From the NCBI GenBank assembly GCA_037176725.1, contig JAZBRS010000013.1, forward strand, positions 7,939,001 to 8,003,000: 64,000 bases of DNA, written 5' to 3'. This stretch comes from Posidonia oceanica (taxonomy: Eukaryota > Streptophyta > Magnoliopsida > Alismatales > Posidoniaceae). Made by a program: the position numbers and the translations under genes. Below the pieces are notes generated by a model. The model had not been told where the DNA came from, did no database searches, and worked only from the letters and a program-made list of their open reading frames with translations. Shown here one piece after another: positions 1-11,304 of the stretch (its first letter is position 1; each line of letters starts with the position of its first letter).

Positions 1-492
1 AAAACCAGCGCCTCCCTCCCGAGGTTGCTGACAGGTGGGCCCTTCTAACCTCTCTTTTGTTTTCTGCATTGTCTTTTCTTTCCGTTTTGTTTTGTTTTTG
101 CAGTTTTTCGCCTTGCCTGAAAATCATAAAATGCATAAAATCAACAAAACTCATTAAAAAGCATGCATCCCTTCTACTTCTTGCATTCATCTCATATCTT
201 TCGGGCTGGCACCCCTAACTGCTCGGTGATAGGTCCATTAAAGTTCCCACGTACAAACTTGTTTATCCCAATCTCTGCCCAAGAACAGATCAAAACTCAA
301 ACTGAATATATAAACTTAAACAGACATATACAATTTAAACAGATCAGAACTTAAATTGAGATCAAAATTCAATGTTAACTGTTGTTACAAATATATATAT
401 TCAAATCAAAATGTTCAATACATATTCAAATCAGTTCAACCAACAACTTAAACATATATATTCAAATCAAAGATGTACAATACATAAAAAAA
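1..492. other. AT-rich sequence at window edge, no gene
   Basis: No conserved protein was recognised here. This is probably the 3' flank of the plant-mobile-domain gene and the outer part of the Mutator-like element, whose terminal repeat I could not locate. Short repeats of the type 'atattcaaatca' recur between 395 and 470. Confidence 0.5.
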
Positions 493-2688
493 TCAAATAA
501 ATGCAGGTGGCCATTTTCTTTTCTTTTTTCCACCACGACCCTTTCCTTGACCACGTCCACGTGCTTGGCTTGGTCCTACATCCATTTCTTGAGTTATGCC
601 ACCTTCCTCATTGTCGGAGTTGGAGTTATTTTCATCATCAAAGAAGATGTGTGTGTTAGCTTGACGGGGAACCTGCGTGATATCACCCTCTCCTTCTAGC
701 TCATCATCTCCATACTCCTCTTCTGCTTCTGCCTCCACATCTACCTCAGGTGGAATATATAAGATGCTGCTTGACACCCCTCCTTGACTTAAACCTGTTT
801 GTGTGAAGGTATAGTCGTAGTGCTGGGAGATATTCAAATCAGTAAAGCAGTCCAATATTTTTTGATGCATGCTCACATGATATCTTTGCATCATATCTGA
901 ATCATGATTGTGAGTCTGCATAACCTCCTCCATGTCTTGACGAATATCATACAGAGTATGGACCTACATTGGAAAATTTATTCATATAAGTAAGAAAATT
1001 AAATTTTCCTTTAAGTGCAAAAAATATTAACAAAACTAAATTTTACCAATCGTCTCTCAACACGACCACAAGGACGGTAACTAATATCTGGCAGTGTAGG
1101 TCTGCTAATCATCCACCGACGTGTAATGTTCCAATACCATACCATGTATGTTCTCGTGGTCTCCTCTGGATCATTTGACAGATCCTCCCTCTGAGTCTGT
1201 ATATGATTTCTTCTATTTTCCCAATCGGTGATATAATGTCTGTGCTCGTGGGACCAATTAATTTCTGGTCTTCCTTGTGCTTTTCGAATTTGAACAGTCG
1301 GCATGTTATTAGGTATGTGCTGCAAGAGACCGAACTGTCGCATAACCCTGTCTGGAATGTATCTTGCCACACACTCAAAAGATGTAATCCAGGTTTGAAC
1401 AAGCCAGATGTCAAACCCATCTCTACAGATGTGTGGCAAAGAATCCACGAGCGCCTGGTCATATGGCTGCCATATCACCTGTTATAAACAAAATATCTAG
1501 TATCAAATTGAATATCAATAACACAAATATAAATGAATTAAAGGTAATATACTTTATTAATTTGTACCTGATCAGTTTGTTGCATGTCGAACTCATTTCT
1601 GTAGAAATCAAGCTGATGTGACTTAACATTCCTCTTCCAAGTACGTGGCACAAGCCATCTGCACCCTAAAGGAGCGAAAGGATCTACTGAAGCATATGCC
1701 ATTAACCTTGTATGCCTTCCAACATGAACGTGCTCCCATGCCCATATCTGTTGAAATTTTAAATAATTGCATCAATATAATTAACATAATCATAGTAATT
1801 AATTAAACTCTTTATACCTGTAGAAGTGTCAAAAATCCAGAAAGTTGATTACAATGAATCTTAGCAACATCATCTAGTGAGACATATAAACGGGCCAAAG
1901 CTGCAGTCCCCCATGCATACTCGCTACAAGTGTGGAAGTTCTGGATGAAGGACAAATACTTCAAGTAGACTTTGTTTCCAGTCTTGTCAGCAAGAACACT
2001 ACAGCCTAAGTGAAATAAAATCCAAGCACGAGCAGTAGCTGCAATTTGGAACTCAGTGGCATCCTCAGTCACATCAAAGAATGTCTCCCTCAACCATTTC
2101 AACTTCATATAACCTTGATTTCCAAGATCATCAGGAATCACACCAAAAGCATCAAAACACTCCTGTCTCCAATCTCTGCAAGTATGTGTAGAAACTGTCC
2201 GTCCAGCTACTCAAAGTCCAGAAATGATGGCGACATCCATCATAGTAACAGTCATCTCGTCGTGGCGTAAGTAGAATGTATGTGTCTCAGGTCGCCATCT
2301 CTCCACAAGCGCAGTAAGTAGTGAATGGTCCAACTGTACACGACCCAAACGACTCACTGTATCAAAACCTGCACCTATTATATATTGATGAACACCTTCA
2401 TGTGTCACTGTCATCCATTTACATCTTGTCCATGCTCTATACACTTTATTAATCCTAGATTATCCTGCAAAATTAAAACATGATAGTTCAATACTTGATA
2501 AAAACAGACTAATCTGGAAAATAAAATGAGACAATTTCAGCCACAATACTTATGTAAGATAATAAGAAAGTGAATTACATTAAAATAACTTATCATATGT
2601 GAATCAAACAGTGATGACCTATGACTCTCCTGAAGTGTAAGAATTGAAGAATCAATTGGACCGGAAAGCAAATCCTGCGAGGCCATCT
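493..2688 (-). pseudogene. Plant mobile domain (MAIN/MAIL-like) gene, decayed
   Basis: Recognised from consecutive pieces on the minus strand. About 2688-2590 encodes an N-terminus starting MASQDLLSGPIDSSILTLQ with HRSS shortly after. 2444-2211 contains LLTALVERWRPETHTFYLRH and MTVTMMDVAIISGL. 2141-1812 contains ARAWILFHLGCSVLADKTGN and EYAWGTAALARLY. 1478-1011 contains WQPY, SLPHICRDG and RVMRQFGLLQHIPNN. 933-493 is an acidic, low-complexity tail ending in a basic GRGQGKGRGGKKKRK stretch. These are hallmarks of the plant mobile domain (the 'aminotransferase-like, plant mobile domain' family). That family occurs both in host proteins (MAIN, MAIL1-3) and as cargo of Mutator and Gypsy elements. 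Pieces are split by likely introns (for example 1480-1570 and 1750-1820) and by stops after the ISGL motif, so I call it a pseudogene; an intron-rich live gene is less likely. Its function in transposons is unknown. Confidence 0.75.
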
Positions 2689-2820
2689 GTATTTCAAAAT
2701 TTTCATGAGTTAACACCATTTAATAAAATAAACCTGAGAAATTGAAACAACTTACATATCAATTCAAATAATCATTTAAATTTACATAATCATTTAAATT
2801 TACATAATCATTTAACTTAC

Positions 2821-5538
2821 CTATCTATTTGGACAGGTTGACCTATTGTGTCCAAGTTCCTTACATATACGACATCTCACTCTTCTACCACTGTTTTCAT
2901 CCATTTCATTTCTGATTCTTGTGAACTTTGGTCTACCATATTTACGTATTTCTGTTGGAGGTAACATGTAAAGAGACACTCGCTCTGGTCAATATCTTTT
3001 GTCAGGGATTGGATAAAAACAGGAGTATAAGCTTCCCTATAAGTGGAACTCTGAAAATGACTATCCACCAAGGAAGTAGTATGAATGTTTGCATAATTTT
3101 GAGAACAAACAGGAAGAACATGTGAACAAGGTACTCTTCGTAGTTGCATATATGCACAACTACATGTTGTTTCCTCTCCATTTAAGTATATCTCATAATT
3201 ATTATCATGTGCAGATGTTACTTGGTAAATATGACTTTGATACGCTTCAACCCGTAGGTATCTTGCATTTTCAATAGATTTTTGAAGCATCTCTTCCACC
3301 TTTGGTGCAAAGAACCTGTACATTTCGAGACCATCTTTACGTCTTTTTACAAAAAACTTGTTTAGACGCAAAAATGTCATAAGAACCAATACAGTGACGG
3401 GAAGACCGCGAGCACTCCTCAAAACATTGTTGAAACTTTCTGACATATTTGTTGTCATAATGGCATATCTCCTTCCATTATCAAATGCAAGTGCCCAATA
3501 ACTTAGATGTTCTTGGTCTACTATCCACCTATAGCCATCAGGATAAGAATTCTTGATTTTCTCAAGTTTTTTGTAGAACTTAGTCATATCAGCTTCCGCT
3601 CCTAACTCATAAAATTTGTCAAGTAACATAGGTTCTTTGTATGCTCTAGCCAAATTTACCATCATATGACGTAGACAATAACGATGTACGTGACCCAACT
3701 CTAGAGGAAATTATTCTTGTACAACTGCAGCCAAACCCGTGAATCGATCACTGATGATACACAATCCTGTTCGATTTGTTACAAGATTTACAATTCGATC
3801 TAGAAACCAAGTCCAAGCATTTATTCTTTCTTTCTCCACAATTGCAAAAGCTAGTGGAAATAGACCATTATTTGCATTACAACTTATAGCAATAAGTAGC
3901 GATCCCTGATATTTTCCATATAAATGTGTGACATCTATGGAAATGACAGGCCTACAACTAGGAAATCTAGCAATTGAAGCGTCGAAAGCCCAAAAAACAC
4001 GGTGAAAACGTTCAACACCAAGTGTTTGGTAATCAGATGCAAAATCCACCACTGTTCCTGGATTAGATGCTTGTAAAACACTCATGAATTGTCTTAGATC
4101 AGCAAACGATTCTTCCTCTCCGCCATATATGATTATCAATGCTTTCAGTCTTGCATTCCATGCCTTCTAGTAAGTAATGTCAATACTTTTTTCAGTCTTC
4201 ACCCTTTTCATAATTTCTGCTGGAGTAACATTTATTCTCATTTTTATTGATGGAAGTATTAGCCTACAAACAAAGGTTGAATTGCATTGTTTATGAGTAG
4301 ATAATAAGTTTGGATTGCTACAAGTGTGGTTTGAGGTACAACTCTTGACTTTGAAGAAAGTCTTTCCCTTAAGCACAGATGCATGTAATCTCCATGGACA
4401 ACCATATTGTATACACTTCACTGTATACTTGCTCTTTGAGGATGCAAGTATTGTGTACTGCACAAAATGATTCATATGCCATGCTTGCAATGTATGTACT
4501 AAGTATTCTTTGGTGGGAAAAATTTTGTCAAGCCAAAAAGCATGACCTACATTAGCTGGTACACCATCAACATTTTCATGTACATAACCCTCTTCAGTGT
4601 TGAGAAATACAGGATGAATTGCATCTTCTATGACTGAATTTTCTATCCAATCCTCATTATCAAATATGTCAGGAAGTTTTTCCAATGGTTCACGGTATTC
4701 ATTGTTTATGCAATGTTCATCAACAGTATCATCTGGTTCATTGCTCAATGCTAGTGACATAGAGTGAACAATATTGGTTCCTTCTTCTCTAGGTTGGTCT
4801 TCGTCACTTGATAATTCAGCATTCAGACCAAAATCCCTTGTTTCATTTTGCAAACCATGTTGTTCTAAGTTGTCTTGCACCTGATACGTTGGCAAGTTGA
4901 AGTTTGGTTGAGGAAGGGCACGATTTGAGGACCCACCAACTTCATATGTGGACGAATGCACATTATGATGGTATGGAGAGAATACACTTCATTGATTTGG
5001 AACCCTACGAAAATAATTGACATATTTTAACTTCAAAGATATATATGATCATCTTTTTATTTACAACAAAAAAGTAAATTTACCATTGTCCATGAAGAAA
5101 TTGTGATCCTCCAGTTGGTGCCACAGTTTCAAATCCTGGAGTACATTGAATGAAACTTGAATCAACATCAGAATCCAACATTCGAGTGAAGTTTGCATGT
5201 GCATAGTGTGATTGAGATACAGTTCCATAATCTATATCTAATTTTTCAACATACACTTCCACAGTAGGCACTTTATCAGTCAAGCTTAACATAACCTCCA
5301 TCGTATCATTATCTGTGATTTCAACACAAATTGACGAGCCATGCAAAGGCCACTTACATGATATCTTAATATCATAATAACGTCGATCAAATCCAGTAAG
5401 TTGAAACACTTTATTCTTCAAGTCTATTAGTTTACTTGTACAACGTAAATCGACTACTTTAGAAGTACTACCCTCATATTCTGGAGTTTTTCCATCCATA
5501 ACAATATTTCCATCCCAATGAACTAATATTGATACCAT
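2821..5538 (-). pseudogene. MuDR/MURA-type transposase, decayed
   Basis: Domains in order from the N-terminus: a MuDR-associated PB1-like N-terminal module (5538-5080, starting MVSILVHWDG); a MuDR DNA-binding region (about 4640-4180, with the spaced Cys/His residues of SKYTVKCIQYGCPWRLHAS and KVKSCTSNHTCS); the MULE transposase core (4139-3650, with the DDE-family segments SIDVTHLYGKYQG and IISDRF, and HRYCLRHM); a SWIM zinc finger (about 3180-3090, CSCAYMQLRRVPCSH); and a C-terminal CCHC knuckle in another frame (CRICKELGHNRSTC, 2877-2830). Likely intron donor after LHGQ at about 5080. In-frame stops lie before SVFSPYHH (about 4985), before KAWNARLKAL (about 4168) and before FPLELGHV (about 3709). 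A frameshift near 2960 separates the SWIM domain from the knuckle. The start codon coincides with the TSD of the inserted solo LTR, so the gene lost its promoter. Confidence 0.85.
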
Positions 5539-6250
5539 ACTGTAGCGATCCCGGTGTTCGGATCGTCCATGCACGTTGCCAAAGCTCGCGTGCACCGATC
5601 GGAATCAGGCTCACTATAAGCGGCTATGTCCGAGAAGGAAGACCTAACTCGAAAACATTTAAAAGAAGGAAACAAGGAAAGAAAAGAAGAAGACAAGACA
5701 AAATCGGAGTCGCCACCAAGTCTATTAAATCGGGAGACAAGGAAAACCGAGGAAATGCGTGAATAAATCACGCAAAACCAAGCAAAAGATGCAATGCAGG
5801 GCAATGCAAAAGAAATGAGATGCAAATGAATGCAAATGAAGTGACTCATGCCTAGGAAAAGGGCGATATGGTCATTGCGGGCCAAGAGAGGGTAAGGACT
5901 CCTGTTACGCGCGGAGAAGGTGTTAGGCACCCCCGACACGCCTGAGGATCGGTCTTTCTAGGCTTACGCTCGCATATGCAGGGAAATGCAGACTTTAGAT
6001 GCCTAAGTGCCAATGAATGCCTGTCTAAATGCTCAAAGGTGTGTTCTAAGTGGGGGAATGTAATGCAGGAAAGTAAACGTGCAGTCTAAGCGCTCAGCAA
6101 CGCTGCCTGTGTTCCGAACCGGGCGAAACCTGGCTCGTGAGAACTCCGGACAGTAAGCATCATCGCCCTATATGCAAATGCAGGCGAGAAAAAGCGAAAC
6201 AGCGAGAAAACCATGCGATGCGATCGACATGCAAGGGAAAACGGCGCAAA

Positions 6251-7195
6251 CACGCAAAAGAAGGCGAGAAACCAGAAAGGCACGCGGAACGGAGCAAAAT
6301 AACAAAACCGGCACGCAAAACAGGCGGGAAAGCAAGACTGCACGCAAAACGAGGCGAAAAAACTAAGGGGCACGCAAAACGGTGCAAGACAAAGAGGCGG
6401 CACGCAAAACGGAGCAAGAAAACTTGAAAGCACGCAAAACGGAGCGAGAAAACTTAGAAGCACGCAGGACGGTGCAAGACAAAGAGGCGGCACGCAAAAC
6501 GGAGCGAGAAATCAAGACTGCACGCAAAAAGAGGCGAGAAGACTAAAGGGCACGCAAAACGGTGCAAGACAAAGAGGCGGCACGCAAAACGGAGCGAGAA
6601 AACAAGACTACAGGCAAAACGAGGCGAGAAAACTAAAGGGCACGCAAAACGGTGCAAGACAAAGAAGCGGCACGCAAAACGGAGCGAGAAAACTTGAAAG
6701 CACGCAAAACGGAGCCAGAAAACTTAGAAGCACGCAAGACGGTGCAAGACAAAGAGGCGACACGCAAAACGGAGCGAGAAATAAGCCTGCACGCAAAACG
6801 AGGCGAGAAAACTAAAGGGCACGCAAAACGGTGCAAGACAAAGAGGCGGCACGCAAAACGGTGCGAGAAAACAAGACTACACGCAAAACGAGGCGAGAAA
6901 ACTAAAGGGCACGCAAAACGGTGCAAGACAAAGAAGCGGCACGCAAAACGGAGCGAGAAAACTTGAAAGCACGCAAAACGGAGCGAGAAAACTTAGAAGC
7001 ACGCAAGACGGTGCAAGACAAAGAGGTAGCACGCAAAACGGAGCGAGAAATCAAGACTGCACCCAAAACGAGGCGAGAAGACTAAAGGGCACGCAAAACG
7101 GTGCAAGACAAAGAGACGGCACGCAAAATGGAGCGAGAAAACAAGACTGCACGCAAAACAAGGCGAAAAAACTAAAGGGCACGCAAAACGATGCA
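6251..7195 (+). repeat. 30-bp tandem array with 270-bp higher-order repeat
   Basis: Monomer of the form cacgcaaaacggagcgagaa plus a variable 10-bp tail. The tail variant ctaaaggg recurs at 6363, 6543, 6633, 6812, 6902, 7082 and 7172, alternating 180 and 90 bp, so nine monomers make a 270-bp higher-order unit. Because 30 is a multiple of three, repetitive open frames appear on both strands. They are by-products of the repeat. Confidence 0.9.
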
Positions 7196-8319
7196 AATGG
7201 CATGCAAATGAATGTAGTGCAGGGGTTCAGGAGGACATACCTGGAGATCCGGGAGTCTGATCGGAGATCTGCTTGGTCCATGCTGAAGAGCGCTTCGCTG
7301 CGGTCGCCTGGGCAGCTCACTTGAGGAGATCCAACGGTCGGATTGAAAGATATCGCAGCTTCGGAGCAGGAGGGCCAGAACAGGGGAGAAGAACTGATCT
7401 AAGTGTTCAGGAGGCCCTAGGGATGTGCAAAAGGTCCTCCCAAGTGAAGGGGAGTTAAAAGTGCTTAGTGTGTGCAAAGGGGATGCTAAAATGCAAGACT
7501 AGATGAATGCAGAATGCATGAAAGCAAGAGAAGACAAGGAAAAGCGATTTGAAAAGAACAGGGGTTCAAAACATTTTTGAAGAAAGAAAGGGGCTAAAAT
7601 GCAAAATTTCCAGGAAACAGGGGTTCTGGGGAGTCCGGGAATGCAAGTGGAGGGTCTACATGCAATTTTGCAAGTATAGGAGTTAGAATGCTACTTAGGG
7701 GCAAAACAGTCTTTTTACATGATTTTAAAGCGATGCAAGGACCTATGTGTGATTTTTAAATCATGCAGGGGTCAAATATGCAATTTTATATGCAAAATAT
7801 GCTCTGAAATCACTGACCATGGACTGAAATGCAATTTTTGAAAATGCAAGGTTGAAAATGCAATGCAATAAGCTAATATGCATGCAAAAGGGTTACTGTC
7901 CATTTAAAATGGACCCAAGTGCAAATATGCAAAGCCAGAAGGGCAAAAATGCAATGCATCAACCAAAAATTAAAATCAGGACCTAAGTTACTACAGTGCA
8001 TTGGATCTAAATGCAAAAACAGAAAAATGCAGGGACCTAGAATGCAATGCAGCATGGTAAAATGTATGCAAATAGAATGACTGATTTAAGACAGGACCTA
8101 CATGCAAAAATCAAAAGCAGAGGGGCTAAACTACAAAATATTATAACTGAAACGCACAGTGACAGGACCGAAAGGCAAATACTGAAAAACATAAATAAAA
8201 ACAGCAATTTAGCATGATATTTAATTTAAAACTAAGCATAATAAAGGGCAGAAGGACTAAAATGCAAAAATTAAAGAACTTAAGCTAAACATGCAATGCT
8301 TACATCTAAACTATATAAA

Positions 8320-9000
8320 TAAGAAAATAAATGAACAGTAGATCGCCGGCGGTCGACGAACACTGTAGCAGAGCGCCGGCAGTGCTCGTGACCGCCGACA
8401 GGGGAGGTTGGGGAGGCGCAGACCGGTGGAGCTTGGTGCCGGCGTTCGTCCGGAGCTCTGGGGACTGTCCGGAGCTCGCTCTGCTGGCCGGAGCATCCGG
8501 AGAACAGGCGACCGGCGCCGGAGAAGACGCGAGGACCGGCGAGCTGCAACGGCGTCTGGAAGGCTCGGATCTGGCCTCCGATTGGCGGAGAAGCAGCAGG
8601 AGGTGGAGAGAGAGCGGGGAAGGGTGAGGAGTACCTGCGGCGGCGTCTGGAGAGCGCTCCCGATCTCGGCAGAGTTGGAGCCAGCCGGCGTTCGTCGTCT
8701 GATCGCTGCGGTGGATGCTGGCGGCTCGCGGCGGTTGGAACGGCTTCAAGACGAAGCTCCGGAGCTTCCCAGACGATCGGGCGAGGCTGCAGCTGCTCGG
8801 ACGGAGAAATGGGTCTTCTGGGTGGACTGTAAGCTGCTGGAGGCCGGGGGCGCGGTCTGTTGCTCCTCGGCTCGGCTGGAGACCTCCGGAGGATTGCTGG
8901 GATGCTGGCGATGGAGGTTGGATCCTTTGGAAAGGGTTCTGGTGCGAGTAGATAGGAAATGGAGGTTCGGGCTGATTTCTGACAGAAACAAGGCTAGGTG
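8320..9000. other. GC-rich block of the solo LTR
   Basis: Locally GC-rich stretch with overlapping open frames on both strands (for example plus 8408-9007). None resembles a known protein. I interpret it as non-coding LTR sequence, possibly the LTR promoter/leader region. Confidence 0.5.
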
Positions 9001-11304
9001 TTTGTAGTGTGGTTTAAGGCCAGTGGTGGACGAGAAGGTCTGAGGGCTGGGGCTTTGGAAAGGTGGAGGTCTGGTGAGCAGCCGGGTGAGATTTGAGAGG
9101 ATTCTGTGGATTGTGGAGGAGGGAATTACGGAAGGGATTGGTGTTGGATTCTCCGTTGGATTTCAGGTGTTTGGGGGTGAAATGTGGGTTCGGTTCTCTG
9201 TAGGAAGGAAGGGAGGAGTTGCAGGTGGCTTGGGTGAGGTTGGGGAGTGAATTTCGATGGATTTTGGAGGGGTTTCGGGTGTTTGATTGCTGTGTGTGGA
9301 AGGGGCCGAAGGTCTGAAACTCTCGGTGGATTTCTGGGGAAGAATGGCTCTCTCACTCGCTTAGGATCGCTCCGGAAGTGGGGGTGGAGTTCTCTGGGAT
9401 GTTTTCCCCCTCATTTTCTCTTCCTCCTCCTCCATCCTTATCGTTCCACAGAGCGCTCCTTTTCCTTGCAGGTCTGCAGGACTGCGACCATTAATTGCCG
9501 GTGGCAGGAGCACGGCCACGAAGCGGCGCACGCCGGTCCGGTCCTGGCAGCAAGCGTGCGAGCGCAGGCCTGGCCGTGGCAGGAGCTGGCGATGGCAGGC
9601 GGCTCGCAGAGTCTGCAGGTACTGTAGCGGCACTGTGCGGACGGAGGGAAGGAAGAAGAAGGACTGTGGATGCGGGCCGGGCTGAAGATTTTGAAAAAAA
9701 AAAAAAAAAAAGGAAAACGGGCTGATGAGCCCAGTAAGGAAGAAAGGAGAAGATAAAAAGGAAGAAAGAAAGAAAGATGGAAAGAAGGAGGGAAATAAAA
9801 TAAGAATAAAAAAAATAAGATAAAAATAAATAAAAATATTAGATGACTTGGACTATAGGTTAGATGTTTAATTGGATTTTTTTAATGACTGTTTTTAGGT
9901 TAATTAGTGTGTTTTAGGCTTGATTAGGGTTTTAGGGTTTTATTTTATTTTTAATTTGTTTTACACTTGATTAGGTGTTGGTTAAATCTTTTTAAATTGT
10001 TTTTAAAATTGTGTTTTCTTGTTAAGTATTTTAGGATGTTAATTAGGATTTTTAGGATTTATTTTTATATTAATTAGAGTGGGTTTTGGGCTTTTTAGTT
10101 CTAGTCTTTTATGTTTTTCTTCCTTAAGTCTTTTGAACTATGTTTTTGATTTTTATTTGTTAATTCTTCTCGATGTTTTTTTAGTTGGATTTTTCTGGTT
10201 TGATTAAGTGTTTTAAGTCTTTTAACTGTATTTTCTTTTTTCTTTTTTAATTAAGTTCTTATGCTGTTTCTTTCTTATGTTTATTAGGTTAAGTCTTTTA
10301 CCTCCTTTAATTACTTGTTTTATTGTTTGATTTTTAATTCTTCTCTTTAGGGTTTGTTTTTTAATTCTTTTAGTGGGGTTTTTATTCTTGGTAGGTGCTG
10401 ACTTTATTTCAGTTTTTTACTTGATTTTACAGTATTTTCTTTTAGTTTGTTTTGCATTTTTTAGTTTGCATGCTTGGTTTTCTTTTTAGCTTGATTTAGT
10501 TAAGTTTGAGTTTTTAATCATTTGTTTAATGTTTTTTAGTTGCTTTGCTTGGAATTCTGATTTGTTTCTTTTATGTTGTGGGGTTTTACAGATTTTTAAG
10601 GATTTTTATGGGTTTTTGCAAAAGAGAGAAGGAGGGAAAGGAAAAGAAGAAGAAAAGGGGAAAAAGGAGAATAAAAGGGGAAAGAGATAGGTTTGGGGGA
10701 AAAGATTTTTAAAATTCAGGAAAAATGTTAAAAATAAAATAAAAATAGGAATAAGATAGAGAAGGGATAAGAGTAAAAAGGGGGCCCACAGCCAAGCCAG
10801 AGAAAGGGCAAGAAGGGGATGAAAAGGGAGACGATAATCAGGAGAGAGAGAGGAGAGAGAAAACGATAATCCCGGAGAGAGAAAACGATAATCCAAGCAA
10901 AAGGGGGTCTTAGGAGTCTTGGAAAGGGGTGAAAATTGGCGGGTGTGGGGTCTAGGGTTTCTAGTTTTGGTCCCGGAGTTTTGGTCTGATTCCGAGGAGG
11001 TTTTGGAGGGGTTTTGAGGTGTAGAAAAAGGGTAGTTTTGCCTAAGTTTCCTAGGATTTTTGGGAGGGGTCTGGTTTGAATTTTTGCAGGCTTTTTGGCG
11101 GGTTGGCTAAGTCATCAGGGGTGAGTTTTCCTATGGATTTTGGTTGGTTTTCAGGTTCGGGAAAGGGGGGTAATCCTAGGTCAGGTTTGGGGCTTGTTTT
11201 GAGGGGAAAGAAGGAGAGGGAGGTGTAGGTTTGGGTCTAGATTCGGGTCCAGCAGCCACCGGAAGGCTCCAAACGATCCAGCCTGTCAAAATGGGGTGTC
11301 AACA

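Larger units (their letters stand above)
493..5540 (-). mobile_element. Remnant Mutator-like element (MURA transposase plus plant mobile domain gene)
   Basis: Two same-strand decayed genes lie head to tail. A MURA-type transposase comes first (5538 down to 2821) and a plant-mobile-domain gene follows (2688 down to 493). The transposase has premature stops and frameshifts, so the copy is dead. The element's upstream part is displaced: an LTR of the Ogre/Tat type inserted at 5541, and the original upstream sequence resumes at 11305. Terminal inverted repeats and the 9-bp duplication expected for Mutator elements were not found. The left end may be outside the window and the right end is somewhere between 11305 and about 13500. 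Confidence 0.75.
5541..11304 (+). mobile_element. Ogre/Tat-type Ty3-Gypsy solo LTR (5.76 kb)
   Basis: Begins TGTAGCGATCCCGG and ends GGGGTGTCAACA, flanked by an exact 5-bp target duplication, catac, at 5536-5540 and 11305-11309. The first 400 bp contain the segments I know as typical of Ogre/Tat LTR starts: 'ggagtcgccacca' near 5707 and 'gttacgcg...gaaggtgttaggcacccc' at 5903-5935. No gag or pol is present and no second LTR follows, so this is a solo LTR left by LTR-LTR recombination. Very long LTRs with internal tandem repeats are a known property of Ogre elements. Inside are a 30-bp array (6251-7195), a region dense in the motif atgcaa (7200-8330), a GC-rich block (8320-9680) and T-rich then purine-rich tracts (9690-10920). 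Confidence 0.85.

Noticed and set aside
6251..7195. Regular 30-bp repeats resembling a CRISPR array
   Set aside because: Repeats are contiguous with only short variable tails, lie in a plant LTR and show higher-order structure; no spacers and no cas genes.
6086..7320. Many repetitive open frames on both strands (Cys/Phe/Leu-rich or Lys/Arg-rich)
   Set aside because: All arise from the 30-bp tandem array, whose unit is a multiple of three; no protein family is resembled.
8408..9007. 199-codon plus-strand open frame
   Set aside because: GC-rich low-complexity translation within the solo LTR, overlapped by equally long frames on other strands and without similarity to any family I know.
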